The notes: a model not told the origin generated them from the sequence alone. 64,000 nucleotides of DNA from Candidatus Sphingomonas phytovorans (GCA_029202385.1 CP119314.1:4156501-4220500), one strand, 5' to 3'. Positions 7,803-17,937 are shown, counted from the stretch's first letter. Made by a program: numbers and translations.

Positions 7803-8957
7803 ATGAACGATCTCGACCAGATGCGTGACAATCTGCTCGCCGCCGTGGAGGCGTCGGGCGGGCTCGACGCGCTCGATACGGTGCGCGTTGGGGCGCTGGG
7901 CAAGCAGGGCAGCATCACCGCCCTGCTCAAGACGCTCGGCGGAATGTCGCCCGAACAGCGGCTGGTCGAAGGGCCGCGCATCCAGGGGCTGCGCGAGGCG
8001 GTGACGACGGCGATCGCCGACAGGAAGGCAGCGCTCGACCGCGCTGATCTCGACGCGCGCCTCGCCCGCGAAACACTCGACATGACGCTCCCGGCCGATG
8101 GGATCGGTGCGGGCAGCGTCCACCCGGTCAGCCAGGTGATGGACGAACTGGCAGAGATCTTCGCCGATCTCGGCTTCGCGGTCGCCACCGGGCCGGAGAT
8201 CGAGGACGACTGGCACAATTTCACCGCGCTCAACATCCCGGAGACCCATCCGGCGCGCGCCATGCATGATACGTTTTACTTCCCGGCGCAGCCGGAGGCG
8301 AGCACGGCCGGCGACGGGCAAAGCCCGTCGTCCGACGGCGAGCTTGGCTCGCCGCGGGCCGCGCTCGGTTCCTCGCGGATGTTGCTCCGCACGCATACTT
8401 CGCCCGTGCAGATCCGCGCGATGAAGGCCGCCGGTGGCAACAAGCCGATCCGCATCATCGCGCCCGGCCGCACCTATCGCTCCGACAGCGACGCCACCCA
8501 CACCCCGATGTTCCATCAGGTCGAGGGGCTGGTGATCGACAAGGGCATCACGCTCGGCCATCTCAAATGGACGCTCGAGACCTTCCTCAAGGCGTTCTTC
8601 GAGCGCGACGATATCGTGCTGCGCCTGCGGCCCAGCTATTTCCCCTTCACCGAGCCGTCGGCCGAGGTCGATGTCGGCTTCAGCCTGGTCAACGGCAAGC
8701 GCGTGATCGGCGGGTCGGACGGCTGGATGGAAGTGCTCGGCAGCGGCATGGTCCACCGCACGGTGATCGAGGCCGGCGGCTATGATCCCGACGAATGGCA
8801 GGGCTTCGCCTTCGGCTGCGGCATCGATCGCCTGGCGATGCTCAAATATGGCATGGACGATCTGCGGGCGTTCTTCGACGGCGATATTCGCTGGCTGAAA
8901 CATTATGGATTCGCGGCACTCGACGTGCCCACTCTGTCCGGGGGAGTCGGGGCATGA
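7803..8957 (+). CDS. pheS: Phenylalanine-tRNA ligase alpha subunit, with in-frame palindromic insertion
   Basis: The 384-residue subunit has class II motifs: [14 protein letters not shown] (motif 2 region), [14 protein letters not shown] and [14 protein letters not shown] (motif 3). With PheT it forms the alpha2beta2 enzyme charging tRNA-Phe. The start at 7803 (MNDLDQ) is chosen over 7779. Between HDTFYFP and [13 protein letters not shown] the protein carries about 31 residues where homologues, as I recall, have 6-8. The extra segment (residues about 162-190, containing [14 protein letters not shown]) is encoded by a paired-hairpin element (see 8305-8361). The frame is open and all motifs remain. 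The stop overlaps pheT by ATGA. Confidence 0.96.
   Translation: MNDLDQMRDNLLAAVEASGGLDALDTVRVGALGKQGSITALLKTLGGMSPEQRLVEGPRIQGLREAVTTAIADRKAALDRADLDARLARETLDMTLPADGIGAGSVHPVSQVMDELAEIFADLGFAVATGPEIEDDWHNFTALNIPETHPARAMHDTFYFPAQPEASTAGDGQSPSSDGELGSPRAALGSSRMLLRTHTSPVQIRAMKAAGGNKPIRIIAPGRTYRSDSDATHTPMFHQVEGLVIDKGITLGHLKWTLETFLKAFFERDDIVLRLRPSYFPFTEPSAEVDVGFSLVNGKRVIGGSDGWMEVLGSGMVHRTVIEAGGYDPDEWQGFAFGCGIDRLAMLKYGMDDLRAFFDGDIRWLKHYGFAALDVPTLSGGVGA
8305..8361 (+). repeat. Two-hairpin palindromic element inserted in frame in pheS
   Basis: Two perfect hairpins lie 5 nt apart: arms 8312-8319/8323-8330 (8 bp, AAA loop) and 8336-8343/8347-8354 (8 bp, TTG loop). Outer arms CGGCC (8305-8309) and GGCCG (8357-8361) could close both into a three-way structure. 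It encodes a Ser/Gly-rich loop within PheS and leaves the frame intact. I saw no second copy in this window. Confidence 0.75.
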
Positions 8958-11329
8958 AGTTCACCCTGAGCTGGCTCAACGAGCATCTGGAAACCACCGC
9001 CGGTCTCGACACCATCGTCGAGGCGCTGACGCGCGTCGGCCTCGAGGTCGAGGGCGTTGAGAATCCGGGCGAGAAGCTCGCTGCCTTCAAGGTGGCGAAG
9101 GTGCTGACCGCCGCGCCGCATCCCCAGGCCGACAAGCTTCAGGTCCTCACGGTCGATGCCGGCGACGGCCCCTTGCAGGTCGTGTGCGGCGCGCCAAACG
9201 CGCGCGCTGGACTGGTCGGCGTGTTCGGCCTGCCCGGCGCGGTCGTGCCGTCCAACGGCATGGTGCTGAAGGTCGCGGCGATCCGCGGCGTCGAATCGAA
9301 CGGCATGATGTGCTCGACCCGCGAGCTTGAACTGGGCGAGGATCATGACGGCATCATCGAACTGCCCGTCGATGCGCCGATCGGCACCGCCTTTCCCGAC
9401 TATGCCGGTCTCAACGATCCGGTGATCGACGTCGCCATCACGCCCAACCGGCAGGATTGCATGGGCGTGCGCGGCATCGCGCGGGATCTCGCCGCTGCCG
9501 GCCTCGGCACGCTCAGGCCGCTGAAGGTCGATCCGGTGGCGGGCGAGGGCCCCGGCCCGGATGTGCGCACTGACGATGCCGATGGCTGCCCGGCGTTCTT
9601 CGGCCAGTCGGTCGCCGGTGTTACCAATGGCGAGGCGCCCGACTGGATGCGCCGCCGCCTCATCGCGATCGGGCAGAAGCCGATCTCGGCCCTGGTCGAC
9701 ATCACCAACTATGTCTCGGTCGATCTCGGTCGTCCGCTTCACGTCTATGACCGCGCAAAGCTTTCGGGTGGCCTGGTCGCCCGCCGGGCGAAGGCTGGCG
9801 AGACAGTGCTCGCGCTCAACGGCAAGACCTATGCCCTTGAAGAAACGATGACGGTCATCGCCGACGACGCCCATGTCCACGACATTGGCGGCATCATGGG
9901 CGGCGAGGAGTCGGGCGTGTCGGCCGGTACGACCGACGTGCTGATCGAATGCGCCTATTTCGATCCCGACCATATCGCCCGTACCGGCCAGAAGCTGGCG
10001 CTGACCAGCGACGCCCGCGCCCGGTTCGAGCGCGGCGTCGATCCCGCCTTCCTTGAGGACGGCCTGGCCATCGCCACGCGTCTCGTCACCGACATCTGTG
10101 GCGGCAGGGCAAGCGGCGTGACGCGCGCTGGTACCCCGCCGGTGACGCTCCGCACGATCGCCTATGACACGAACCGCGCCGAGACGCTGGGCGGCCTCGC
10201 CATCGCGGCCGACCGGCAAAAGGCGATCCTCGAAAGCCTTGGCTTCACGGTCGACGGGTCCTGGAACGTGACGGTGCCGAGCTGGCGTCGTGACGTGGAC
10301 GGCTCGGCCGATCTGGTCGAGGAGGTCATCCGGATCGAGGGCATCGACAAGGTGCCGCCTGTTCCGCTCGATCGTGTCCCGGGCGTCGCGACGCCGACTG
10401 CCACGCCCGAACAGAAGCTCGAGCGCCGCACCCGCCGCGCCGCCGCCGCGCGCGGCCTCAACGAAGCGGTGACGTGGAGCTTCCTGTCCGAGGCCGAGGC
10501 AGCGCCGTTCGGTGGTGGCGCCTGGAGCCTCGCCAACCCGATCAGCGAGGACCTCAAGGTCATGCGCCCGTCGCTCCTCCCCGGCCTGCTCGCCGCGGCG
10601 GAACGCAATATCAAGCGTGGCGCGCAAACGGTTCGCCTGTTCGAGATCGGCCGCCGCTATCTGGCTGATGCCGAACGCCCGACGCTCGGCGTGGTCCTCG
10701 CCGGCGAAGGCCGCGCCCGTGGCTGGCAGCAGGGCAAGGCAGCGCCGTTCGACGCGTTCGACGCCAAGGCGGAGGCGCTCGCGTTGCTCGCCGCGGCCGG
10801 CGCCCCGGTCGAGAACCTCCAGGTGATGGGGCCAATGGAGGGAGGGGCTGGCGATGCCTGGCATCCCGGCCAGTCAGGCACGTTGCGCCTTGGCCCGAAG
10901 ACGGTGCTGGCCGCGTTCGGCATGGTCCATCCGCTCACTGCTCGCGCGTTCGATCTCGACGGTCCGGTGGCTGCGGTCGAGCTCTATCTCGATTCGATCC
11001 CGGGCAAGCGGTCGGCTGGCTTCATGCGTCCTGCCTATGCACCGCCCGCGCTGCAGGCAGTCCGTCGCGACTTCGCCTTCCTCGTTCCCGCCGAGCTTGG
11101 CGCTGACACCCTTCTCCGCGCGGTGAAGGGCGCCGACAAGGCGGCGATCACCGGGGTGCGTCTGTTCGACGTCTTCACCGGCGCCGGCGTCGAGGAGGGC
11201 AGGAAGAGCCTTGCCCTCGAAATCACGCTCCAGCCGGGCGAGAAGAGCTTCACCGACGAAGAGTTGAAGGCGGTTGCCGACAAGGTGGTGGCTGCGGCGG
11301 CGAAGCTTGGCGCGAGTCTGCGTGGCTGA
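8954..11329 (+). CDS. pheT: Phenylalanine-tRNA ligase beta subunit
   Basis: The 791-residue protein has the full PheT layout. It begins [14 protein letters not shown], then a tRNA-binding OB domain (about 40-150, [20 protein letters not shown]), the B3/B4 editing region ([23 protein letters not shown]), the B5 domain and a C-terminal ferredoxin-like anticodon-binding domain ([22 protein letters not shown]). Length is normal. The ATG overlaps the pheS stop, indicating translational coupling. The start at 8954 is set by this overlap and by family similarity; an upstream in-frame extension is a shadow of pheS. Confidence 0.97.
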   Translation: MKFTLSWLNEHLETTAGLDTIVEALTRVGLEVEGVENPGEKLAAFKVAKVLTAAPHPQADKLQVLTVDAGDGPLQVVCGAPNARAGLVGVFGLPGAVVPSNGMVLKVAAIRGVESNGMMCSTRELELGEDHDGIIELPVDAPIGTAFPDYAGLNDPVIDVAITPNRQDCMGVRGIARDLAAAGLGTLRPLKVDPVAGEGPGPDVRTDDADGCPAFFGQSVAGVTNGEAPDWMRRRLIAIGQKPISALVDITNYVSVDLGRPLHVYDRAKLSGGLVARRAKAGETVLALNGKTYALEETMTVIADDAHVHDIGGIMGGEESGVSAGTTDVLIECAYFDPDHIARTGQKLALTSDARARFERGVDPAFLEDGLAIATRLVTDICGGRASGVTRAGTPPVTLRTIAYDTNRAETLGGLAIAADRQKAILESLGFTVDGSWNVTVPSWRRDVDGSADLVEEVIRIEGIDKVPPVPLDRVPGVATPTATPEQKLERRTRRAAAARGLNEAVTWSFLSEAEAAPFGGGAWSLANPISEDLKVMRPSLLPGLLAAAERNIKRGAQTVRLFEIGRRYLADAERPTLGVVLAGEGRARGWQQGKAAPFDAFDAKAEALALLAAAGAPVENLQVMGPMEGGAGDAWHPGQSGTLRLGPKTVLAAFGMVHPLTARAFDLDGPVAAVELYLDSIPGKRSAGFMRPAYAPPALQAVRRDFAFLVPAELGADTLLRAVKGADKAAITGVRLFDVFTGAGVEEGRKSLALEITLQPGEKSFTDEELKAVADKVVAAAAKLGASLRG

Positions 11330-11415
11330 TTTTTGGGACGGGTGCCGGGGCCCGTGTCTCCCCGCCGTTCGTTTCGACAGAGGCGTTGTCGCCGCGCTGT
11401 GAAGCTGCTTCATGT

Positions 11416-11510
11416 CGTCACCCCGGGCTTGTCCCGGGGTCCACCGGGCCGCAAACCAGGGGCTGGGCAATTTGCGGGTCGGTGGATGCCGGAACAAGTC
11501 CGGCATGACG
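11416..11510 (+). repeat. Intergenic repeat, copy A (paired CCCCGG / ATGCCGGA hairpins)
   Basis: The element opens with a CCCCGGG...CCCGGGG hairpin and closes with ATGCCGGA-acaag-TCCGGCAT (8-bp perfect stem), about 50 nt apart. The same arrangement, with the second hairpin identical, recurs at 36066-36161 in the same orientation. It lies between pheT and the epimerase gene. Confidence 0.8.
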
Positions 11511-11552
11511 ATAGCGGTTGATTGCCGGCGACCCTGAAATCGGGAGGTGTAA

Positions 11553-12428
11553 GTGGCTGACCTGATCGACATCGCGTCCTCCGGCCTCTCCGCCGCGATC
11601 AACCCCTTTGGCGCCGAGCTCACCCATCTGCGCGACGCCGATGGTTGCGAGCTGATGACCGATGCCGATCCGGCCTGGTGGACCGGCCACGCCCCGATCC
11701 TGTTCCCGATCGTCGGCCGCCTCAACGGCGATCTGCTCCGCATCGATGGCAACGACTATCCGATGAAGCAGCACGGCTTTGCACGGCGGATGCCCTTCGT
11801 GGTGGTCGATCGGGCGCCCGAACGCGCCGTCTTCCGCCTCACCGACTGCGAAGAGACCCGCGCCGCCTATCCCTTTGCCTTCGCGCTCGACATCGCCTTC
11901 ACGCTCGACGCCGCAACGCTCCGGATCGAGGCGAGCATTCGGAATCGCGGCACCGCCCCGATGCCCGCCAGCTTCGGGTGGCATCCCGCCTTTGCCTGGC
12001 CACTGCCTTATGGTCGGCCCCGTGAGGACCACCGAATCCTTTTCGACACCGACGAACCCGATCCGCTGAGGCAGATCGTCCCGGGCGGCCTGATCGGCCC
12101 CGCGCCGCGCCCGTCGCCGCTTGACGGCCGAACCCTCCACCTTCGCGACGACCTTTTCACCAATGACGCGCTTGTCTGGGATCCCGTCCGCTCCCGCCGG
12201 GTCACCTATGGCGCACCCGCCGGCCCCCAACTGGACATCGCCTTTCCCGACACCGCGAAGCTCGGCATCTGGACCAAGCCCGGTGCGCCTTTCATCTGCA
12301 TCGAGCCGTGGCACGGCATCGCCGATCCGGAAGGCTTTGGCGGCGACGTCCGCGACAAGTCCGGCATCGTCGAGATCGCGCCCGGCGCCACCTGGTCTTG
12401 CGCGCTGGACGTGACGTTGCGCTCCTGA
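11553..12428 (+). CDS. Aldose 1-epimerase family protein
   Basis: The 291-residue protein fits the galactose mutarotase-like fold: INPFGAELTHLRDADGCELM near the N-terminus, HAPILFPIVGRL, KQHGFARRMPF (likely catalytic His), FGWHPAFAWPLPYG and the C-terminal CIEPWHG (probable catalytic-region Glu). Members interconvert sugar anomers, some acting on hexose 6-phosphates; the substrate cannot be told. The start is GTG at 11553, preceded by GGGAGGT 4-5 nt away. prfC starts 17 nt after it on the same strand, so cotranscription is possible. Confidence 0.85.
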   Translation: MADLIDIASSGLSAAINPFGAELTHLRDADGCELMTDADPAWWTGHAPILFPIVGRLNGDLLRIDGNDYPMKQHGFARRMPFVVVDRAPERAVFRLTDCEETRAAYPFAFALDIAFTLDAATLRIEASIRNRGTAPMPASFGWHPAFAWPLPYGRPREDHRILFDTDEPDPLRQIVPGGLIGPAPRPSPLDGRTLHLRDDLFTNDALVWDPVRSRRVTYGAPAGPQLDIAFPDTAKLGIWTKPGAPFICIEPWHGIADPEGFGGDVRDKSGIVEIAPGATWSCALDVTLRS

Positions 12429-12445
12429 ACCGCTAGGGGCGCCGG

Positions 12446-14017
12446 ATGACTGGAATTTCCGACCGCCGCACCTTCGCGATCATCTCCCATCCCGACGCGG
12501 GCAAGACGACGCTCACCGAAAAGCTCCTCTATTTCGGCGGCGCGATCCATCTCGCCGGCGAGGTGAAGGCGCGCGGCCAGAATCGCCGTGCCCGTTCCGA
12601 CTGGATGAAGATCGAGCAGCAGCGCGGCATCTCGGTTACCTCCTCGGTGATGACCTTCGAGAAGGACGGGCTGACCTTCAACCTGCTCGACACCCCGGGC
12701 CATGAGGATTTCTCGGAAGACACGTATCGCACCCTGACCGCGGTCGATTCGGCGGTGATGGTGATCGACGCGGCGCGCGGCATCGAGGCGCAGACGCGCA
12801 AGCTGTTCGAGGTCTGCCGTCTGCGTTCAGTGCCGATCATCACCTTCGTCAACAAGGTCGATCGCGAAGGGCGCGACCCGTTCGAACTGCTCGACGAGGT
12901 TGCCGACATCCTCCAGCTCGATGTCTGCCCGATGAGCTGGCCGGTCGGCATGGGCAGCGATTTCGAAGGCGTGTACGATCTCCACGCCAACACGCTGAGC
13001 CAGCCTGAAGGCCCCTCGCGCGAATATATGGGCAAGCCGCTGCACTTCACCGGCCTTGACGATCCGGCGCTGGAGAAAATCCTGTCGGAGGACGGCCTGA
13101 CCCGGCTGCGCGACGAGGCCGAGCTGGCGCAGGGCGGCTACGCCACCTTCAACGCGGCGGCCTATCGCCACGGCGACCTGACGCCGGTCTATTTCGGCTC
13201 GGCGCTCAAGGATTTCGGCGTGGCGGAGCTGATCGCGGCGCTCGGCCAGCATGCCCCCGGGCCTCGGCCGCAGCCGGCGGAACCGCTGCCGGTCGCGCCG
13301 GACAATGCAGAAGTCACCGGCTTCGTGTTCAAGGTTCAGGCGAACATGGATCCGCAGCACCGCGACCGAATCGCTTTTATGCGGCTCTGCTCGGGCACCT
13401 TCAAGCGCGGCATGAAGCTGACGCCGACCGGCCACGGCAAGCCGATCGCGATTCACTCGCCGATCCTGTTCTTCGCCCAGAACCGGGAACTTGCCGATGA
13501 AGCGTTCCCGGGCGACATCATCGGCATCCCCAACCACGGCACGCTGCGGGTGGGCGACACGCTGAGCGAGAAAGCGACGATCCGCTTCACCGGCCTGCCC
13601 AATTTCGCGCCCGAAATCCTGCGCCGTGTCGCGCTGAAGGATCCGACCAAGACCAAGCAGCTGCGCAAGGCGCTGGACGACATGGCGGAGGAGGGCGTGA
13701 CTCAGGTCTTCTATCCGGAGATCGGCTCCAACTGGATCATCGGCGTGGTCGGCCAGCTCCAGCTCGAGGTGCTGCTCTCGCGCCTTGATGCCGAGTACAA
13801 GGTCGATGCCGGGCTAGAGATGGCCCCGTTCGACACCGCGCGTTGGGTCTCGGCGGAGGACCCGGCCGACCTCAAGGCCTTCATGGATCTCAACCGCTCA
13901 TCGATGGCCAAGGATCGCGACGGCAACCCGGTCTATATGGCGAAGACGGCGTGGGACGTCGGCTATGTGGCCGACCGCTATCCGAAAGTGAAATTCGCCG
14001 CGACGCGCGAGCGCTGA
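12446..14017 (+). CDS. prfC: Peptide chain release factor 3
   Basis: The 523-residue translational GTPase has G1 SHPDAGKTTL (about 14-23), DTPGHEDFSEDT (G3) and NKVDRE (G4), with RF3-specific stretches such as GMGSDFEGVYDL and RHGDLTPVYFGSALKDFGV. It releases RF1 and RF2 after peptide hydrolysis. Length is typical. It follows the epimerase gene by 17 nt and is followed by a C/G-rich inverted repeat that may end transcription. Confidence 0.97.
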   Translation: MTGISDRRTFAIISHPDAGKTTLTEKLLYFGGAIHLAGEVKARGQNRRARSDWMKIEQQRGISVTSSVMTFEKDGLTFNLLDTPGHEDFSEDTYRTLTAVDSAVMVIDAARGIEAQTRKLFEVCRLRSVPIITFVNKVDREGRDPFELLDEVADILQLDVCPMSWPVGMGSDFEGVYDLHANTLSQPEGPSREYMGKPLHFTGLDDPALEKILSEDGLTRLRDEAELAQGGYATFNAAAYRHGDLTPVYFGSALKDFGVAELIAALGQHAPGPRPQPAEPLPVAPDNAEVTGFVFKVQANMDPQHRDRIAFMRLCSGTFKRGMKLTPTGHGKPIAIHSPILFFAQNRELADEAFPGDIIGIPNHGTLRVGDTLSEKATIRFTGLPNFAPEILRRVALKDPTKTKQLRKALDDMAEEGVTQVFYPEIGSNWIIGVVGQLQLEVLLSRLDAEYKVDAGLEMAPFDTARWVSAEDPADLKAFMDLNRSSMAKDRDGNPVYMAKTAWDVGYVADRYPKVKFAATRER

Positions 14018-14023
14018 CCCAAA

Positions 14024-14140
14024 AGCCCCTCCCCTTCAGGGGAGGGGTTGGGGTGGGGGACGCCGCGCACCGCGAACGATACGCTTGGGGTTGGCGGAAG
14101 GCCCCACCCCAAGCCCCCCGTCAAGGGGAGGGGGGAGAAC
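14024..14140. repeat. C/G-tract inverted-repeat intergenic element
   Basis: The segment starts with a perfect CCCCTCCCC-TTCA-GGGGAGGGG hairpin plus TTGGGGTGGGG. It ends, about 45 nt later, with the complementary CCCCACCCCAAG...AAGGGGAGGGG. The two halves can pair with each other or fold separately. I recall elements of this type as common in intergenic DNA of sphingomonads. It separates the convergent prfC and MFS genes and may act as a bidirectional terminator. Confidence 0.75.
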
Positions 14141-14143
14141 AGG

Positions 14144-15388
14144 TTAGTTCACCCAATCCTTGCGCAGCGGCTTCGCCGCCAGCCACATCAGCAGCGCGGC
14201 GACCAGATACAGCACCAGTCCGATCAGCATCGAATAGCGCAGCGCCTCGTCGCCCAGCCGCTTCGTAAGCCCGTCGGATAGCGCCCCCAGCGCGAAGCTG
14301 CCCGCGCCCAGCCCGATCAGATTGTTGATGAACAGGAAGCTGGCCGATGCGGTGGCCCGCATGTGCGGCGGCACGAGATGCTGCACGGCGGTGATCACCG
14401 GCGCCAGCCAGACATAGGCAAGCGCCTGCGGAACCAGGAAGAAGAGGAACGCCGCCGTCACCGAAGACGACAGGATTCCCCCCGCGAACAGTGGCACCGC
14501 GATGACGAAGGCGATCGCCGGCGCCCGGGCATAGGCCGCCCGGTCCTTCGTGCCGAACTTGTCGCCGACCATCCCGCCCAGCAGCACGCCGGGCACGCCG
14601 CCCAGCAACAGGATCGCGCCGTAGAAATAGGATACGTCCTGCAAGTCGAGGAGGAAGCTGCGCTTGAGCAGCGACGGCAACCAGAAGGCAAGGCCGTAGC
14701 CGAGCATCGAGCTGGCCGAGGCCCCGAAGGCCAGCAGCCAGAAGCTTGGCTTGCGCGCGAGGATGGCGAAGACGCGGCGCACCGGCTCGGTCGCGGCGAT
14801 GGCTCGATCGCGCACTGGCTCGCGCACCAGCAGCCGGAACAGGGGCGCGATGGCGACGCCGGCCAGCCCAACCACGATAAAGGCGGCGCGCCAGTCGACC
14901 GTCGTCGCGATATAGCCGCCAAGCAGCACGCCCGCCGCCGATCCGAGCGGGATGCCAAGCGAATAGACCGCCAGCGCCCGTGCCCGGCTTTCGGGTGGGA
15001 AGGTGTCGGCGATCACCGCATAGGAAGGTGCGACGCCACCGGCCTCGCCCACGCCGACGCCGAGCCGAGCGCCGAACAGCTGCGCGAAATTCCCCGCCCA
15101 GCCGCACAGGGCGGTGAAGCCGCTCCATACGCCCAGGCTGATGGTGATCGTCCAGGTCCGGCTGGTCCGGTCGGCGATCCAGGCAAGCGGGATCGCCAGC
15201 GTCGAATAGAGCAGGGCGAAGGCAAGCCCCCCCAGCACGCCCAACTGGGTGTCGGTCAGGCCGAGGTCCGCCTTGATCGCCGGCACCAGGATGCTGAAGA
15301 TTTGCCGGTCGACGAAGTTGAAGGTGTAGACGAGCAGCAGCATGGCCAGCGCCAGTGCGCGATATCCGCGGGATTGATTGTCGGTCAT
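14144..15388 (-). CDS. MFS transporter (Spinster-like)
   Basis: The 414-residue membrane protein has about 12 hydrophobic spans in two halves. It begins with LLVYTFNFVDRQIFSILVPAIKADLGLTDTQLG, a hallmark of the Spinster-like MFS clade, followed by the loop 2-3 motif AWIADRTSR. It probably exports or imports a small organic solute. It sits just downstream of a TonB receptor on the same strand, with a TetR gene divergent from both, so the three may form one uptake locus; the substrate is unknown. Starts at 15397 and 15388 are both possible. Confidence 0.88.
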   Translation of the reverse strand: MTDNQSRGYRALALAMLLLVYTFNFVDRQIFSILVPAIKADLGLTDTQLGVLGGLAFALLYSTLAIPLAWIADRTSRTWTITISLGVWSGFTALCGWAGNFAQLFGARLGVGVGEAGGVAPSYAVIADTFPPESRARALAVYSLGIPLGSAAGVLLGGYIATTVDWRAAFIVVGLAGVAIAPLFRLLVREPVRDRAIAATEPVRRVFAILARKPSFWLLAFGASASSMLGYGLAFWLPSLLKRSFLLDLQDVSYFYGAILLLGGVPGVLLGGMVGDKFGTKDRAAYARAPAIAFVIAVPLFAGGILSSSVTAAFLFFLVPQALAYVWLAPVITAVQHLVPPHMRATASASFLFINNLIGLGAGSFALGALSDGLTKRLGDEALRYSMLIGLVLYLVAALLMWLAAKPLRKDWVN

Positions 15389-15454
15389 GCGCCTCATCCT
15401 GCCTTTGATCATTTGGGCGCCACGGGCAATGCGAGGTGCCGTCTCCCAAAATGA

Positions 15455-15492
15455 CGAGACCGGACGCTCTTTTCTGGGAGCGCCCGGTCTCG
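15455..15492 (-). terminator. Long hairpin after the TonB receptor gene
   Basis: Fifteen-base arms (15455-15469, 15478-15492) pair with one mismatch around an 8-nt loop, 21 nt beyond the TonB-receptor stop on the minus strand. The following minus-strand sequence (TCATTTTG) is only moderately T-rich. It also stands between the receptor and the transporter genes. Confidence 0.65.
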
Positions 15493-15513
15493 ATACCGTC
15501 TTCGTCTATCGGT

Positions 15514-17859
15514 TCAGAACCGCGCTGTCAGCGTTCCGAACACCTGCCGCGGATTGCCGTAGAAGGCGGTGGCGATGCCTTCCTTGCCCAGCGTCGGCGT
15601 ATAGCCACCCGAGCCGTTCAGGATCGGCACGCCGGCGAGGGTCGTGGCGATATATTGGTAACCCGCCGTCTTGTAGACCCTGTTGGTCAGGTTCTTGCCA
15701 TGCACGCCGATCGAATAGCGCCCGCCGCCGAAGGTGTAGGTCAGGTGAGCATCCCAAAGGGCATAGCCCGGCTGGTCGAGGAACGGGCTCGCCGTCTCGA
15801 ACTGATGGGTCAGGCTGCGATAGGACAGCACGGTGGAGGCATTGACTGATCCCGAACCGACGGGGAGATTGCCGCCCAGCGTGCCCGACAGAGTCCAGTC
15901 GGGCGTGTTCTGGAATACGCGGTCCTTGGCGACGTCGACGCCGGTCGGGCCGATGAAAGTTTTGTACTTGGCCTTTATGTAGCCGAGCGTACCGGCGAAA
16001 TAGAGCGACGATCCGGGGCCGGCAAAGTCGCGGGCAAGCGTCGCGTTCGTCTCCAGTTCAACGCCCTTGATCGTCGCCTTGGCTGCGTTGGTGGTGATGC
16101 CGCAGAAGGACTGGACACCGCCGATCACGCAACCGACCGAGCCGGGAACCTGCACATCGCTGTAGTCCGAATAGAATCCGTCCAGCGACCAGGTCAGGCG
16201 ACGGTCGAGCGCGGAGCCCTTCCAGCCGATTTCATAGGTCCTGACCGTTTCCGGCTTGAACAGCAGGTAGTTGTAGATGTCCTGGTAAGTGCGCCCGGCT
16301 GCCGGATTGCTGATCGGCGCCGAGGTGCCGGATCCGCGCGGATCGAAGCCGCCACCCTTGAAGCCTTCCGAATAGGACGCATACAGCATGTGGCCCTCGA
16401 CCGGCTTGAAGCTGAGCGATGCGCGCGGGGTAAAGCGCTTGAACGTCGCCTTGCCGCGGAAATCCGTGGAAGGGGCGCCGATAATGGTCGGGCGACCACC
16501 AAACTCGCTGCTCTCGCCAAAATAGCTCGCCTTGAACACGTAGGATTCGCGCTGATCCCAGGTGTAGCGGCCGCCGAGCGACAGGCTGATCTGCGGCGTG
16601 AAATCATAGGTGAAGTCGCCATAGATCGAGCTGGTCTCGGTCCGCACGTCGCCCTTGGTGTTGGCGTTGAAGTTCGGGACGGTCGTGGACAGCAGCACGT
16701 CGAACGTCGTGCTCGCCTTCGCGCCGAGGTAATAATAGCCGAAGATGCCGTTCAGCTTGTCGCTCTTGTAGGCAAGCTGGAATTCCTGGCTGGTCTGCTC
16801 GTTGCGATAGACCGCCGGCACGTCGACATCGACTGAGGGCAGCGCGTCGAAATCGATCGGCGTGAACGACCGGTCCTTGCGCCAGGCGCTGATGCTCTTG
16901 AGCGTCAGGTGCTCGGTCAGCTCGGCGCTCGCCGTCATGGAGAGGCCGCCGGCCTGGATGTTCTGCTTCGGGTTGTTCAGGCCGGCACGCGTGTCGAACA
17001 CGTTCGACTGGACGGGCGCACCCGACAGCAGGCCCGGGATCAGGCGGTACCCGTTGCGCGGGCTTGATGTGTCCTCGGTATAGTCGCCGGTGAGGCGGAC
17101 GAACAACCGGTTGTCGGGCGATTCGAACTCGATCGTGCCGCGGCCAGCCCAGAGATCCTTGTTGTAATTGTCGATGCCGAGATAGGTGTTCTTGCCGAAC
17201 CCGTCGCGCGTCAGCCGCGCGCCCGACACGCCGATGCGGATCATGTCGTTGATCGGGGTCGAGACGCTGACGATCCCGTCGGCCTGGTTGTACGAACCAT
17301 AGCTTGCCTTGAGGTTCGCCTCGAAATGATCGGGCAGCCGCTTGGTGACATATTTCACCGCACCGCCGATGGTGTTGCGGCCATAGAGCGTGCCCTGCGG
17401 CCCGCGCAGCACCTCGATCCGCTCGACGTCATAGATGTCCAGCACCGCCGCCTGGGGCCGGTTGAGATAGACATCGTCGAGATAGATGCCGATGCCGGCC
17501 TCGAACCCGGGGACCGGGTCCTGCTGGCCGACGCCGCGGATGAAGGCTGCCAGTGTCGAATTGGTGCCGCGCGCGGTCTTCAGCGTGGTGTTGGGGATCA
17601 CATTCTGCAGGTCGGTCAGGTCGACTGCGCCGGTCCGCTCCAGCTTGGCGGCGGAAAAGGCGGTGACGGCGACCGGTACGTTGAGCAGCGTCTCCTCGCG
17701 GCGCCGGGCGGTGACGACGATCTCCGAATCGTCGGCGGCGGGCGCATCTGCCGTCTGTTGCTGGTCAGGCGCTTCCTGGGCCATGGCGGGCACGGCGGTC
17801 AGCGCGGCGATCGCGGCGCCGGCGTTGAGCAGCGTGCGCATGGAATAAAGGCGTGTCAT
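15514..17859 (-). CDS. TonB-dependent outer-membrane receptor
   Basis: The 781-residue precursor has a Sec signal peptide (cleavage likely after AMAQ, about residue 28) and an EIVVTARRREE TonB-box-like stretch (about 45-55). A plug domain (ERTGAVDLTDLQNVIPNT ... GPQGTLYGRNTIGGAVKYVT) precedes a beta barrel ending in an aromatic residue (LTARF). Such receptors import siderophores, vitamins, sugars or aromatic compounds with TonB-ExbBD. The GPQGTLYGRN plug motif is typical of the large sphingomonad receptor family. Regulation by the divergent TetR gene is inferred from a palindrome at 17938-17958. Substrate unknown. Confidence 0.95.
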   Translation of the reverse strand: MTRLYSMRTLLNAGAAIAALTAVPAMAQEAPDQQQTADAPAADDSEIVVTARRREETLLNVPVAVTAFSAAKLERTGAVDLTDLQNVIPNTTLKTARGTNSTLAAFIRGVGQQDPVPGFEAGIGIYLDDVYLNRPQAAVLDIYDVERIEVLRGPQGTLYGRNTIGGAVKYVTKRLPDHFEANLKASYGSYNQADGIVSVSTPINDMIRIGVSGARLTRDGFGKNTYLGIDNYNKDLWAGRGTIEFESPDNRLFVRLTGDYTEDTSSPRNGYRLIPGLLSGAPVQSNVFDTRAGLNNPKQNIQAGGLSMTASAELTEHLTLKSISAWRKDRSFTPIDFDALPSVDVDVPAVYRNEQTSQEFQLAYKSDKLNGIFGYYYLGAKASTTFDVLLSTTVPNFNANTKGDVRTETSSIYGDFTYDFTPQISLSLGGRYTWDQRESYVFKASYFGESSEFGGRPTIIGAPSTDFRGKATFKRFTPRASLSFKPVEGHMLYASYSEGFKGGGFDPRGSGTSAPISNPAAGRTYQDIYNYLLFKPETVRTYEIGWKGSALDRRLTWSLDGFYSDYSDVQVPGSVGCVIGGVQSFCGITTNAAKATIKGVELETNATLARDFAGPGSSLYFAGTLGYIKAKYKTFIGPTGVDVAKDRVFQNTPDWTLSGTLGGNLPVGSGSVNASTVLSYRSLTHQFETASPFLDQPGYALWDAHLTYTFGGGRYSIGVHGKNLTNRVYKTAGYQYIATTLAGVPILNGSGGYTPTLGKEGIATAFYGNPRQVFGTLTARF

Positions 17860-17937
17860 GAAGATCTCCCCTCCTGCGGCGCCGCTTGGATGCGCCCGGT
17901 CTGTTACCGGGTTGTGCGCCAGTCGAAGGCGCTATAC

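Noticed and set aside
8903..10864. 653-aa minus-strand ORF opposite pheS/pheT
   Set aside because: Shadow of pheT, which is full length with all domains.
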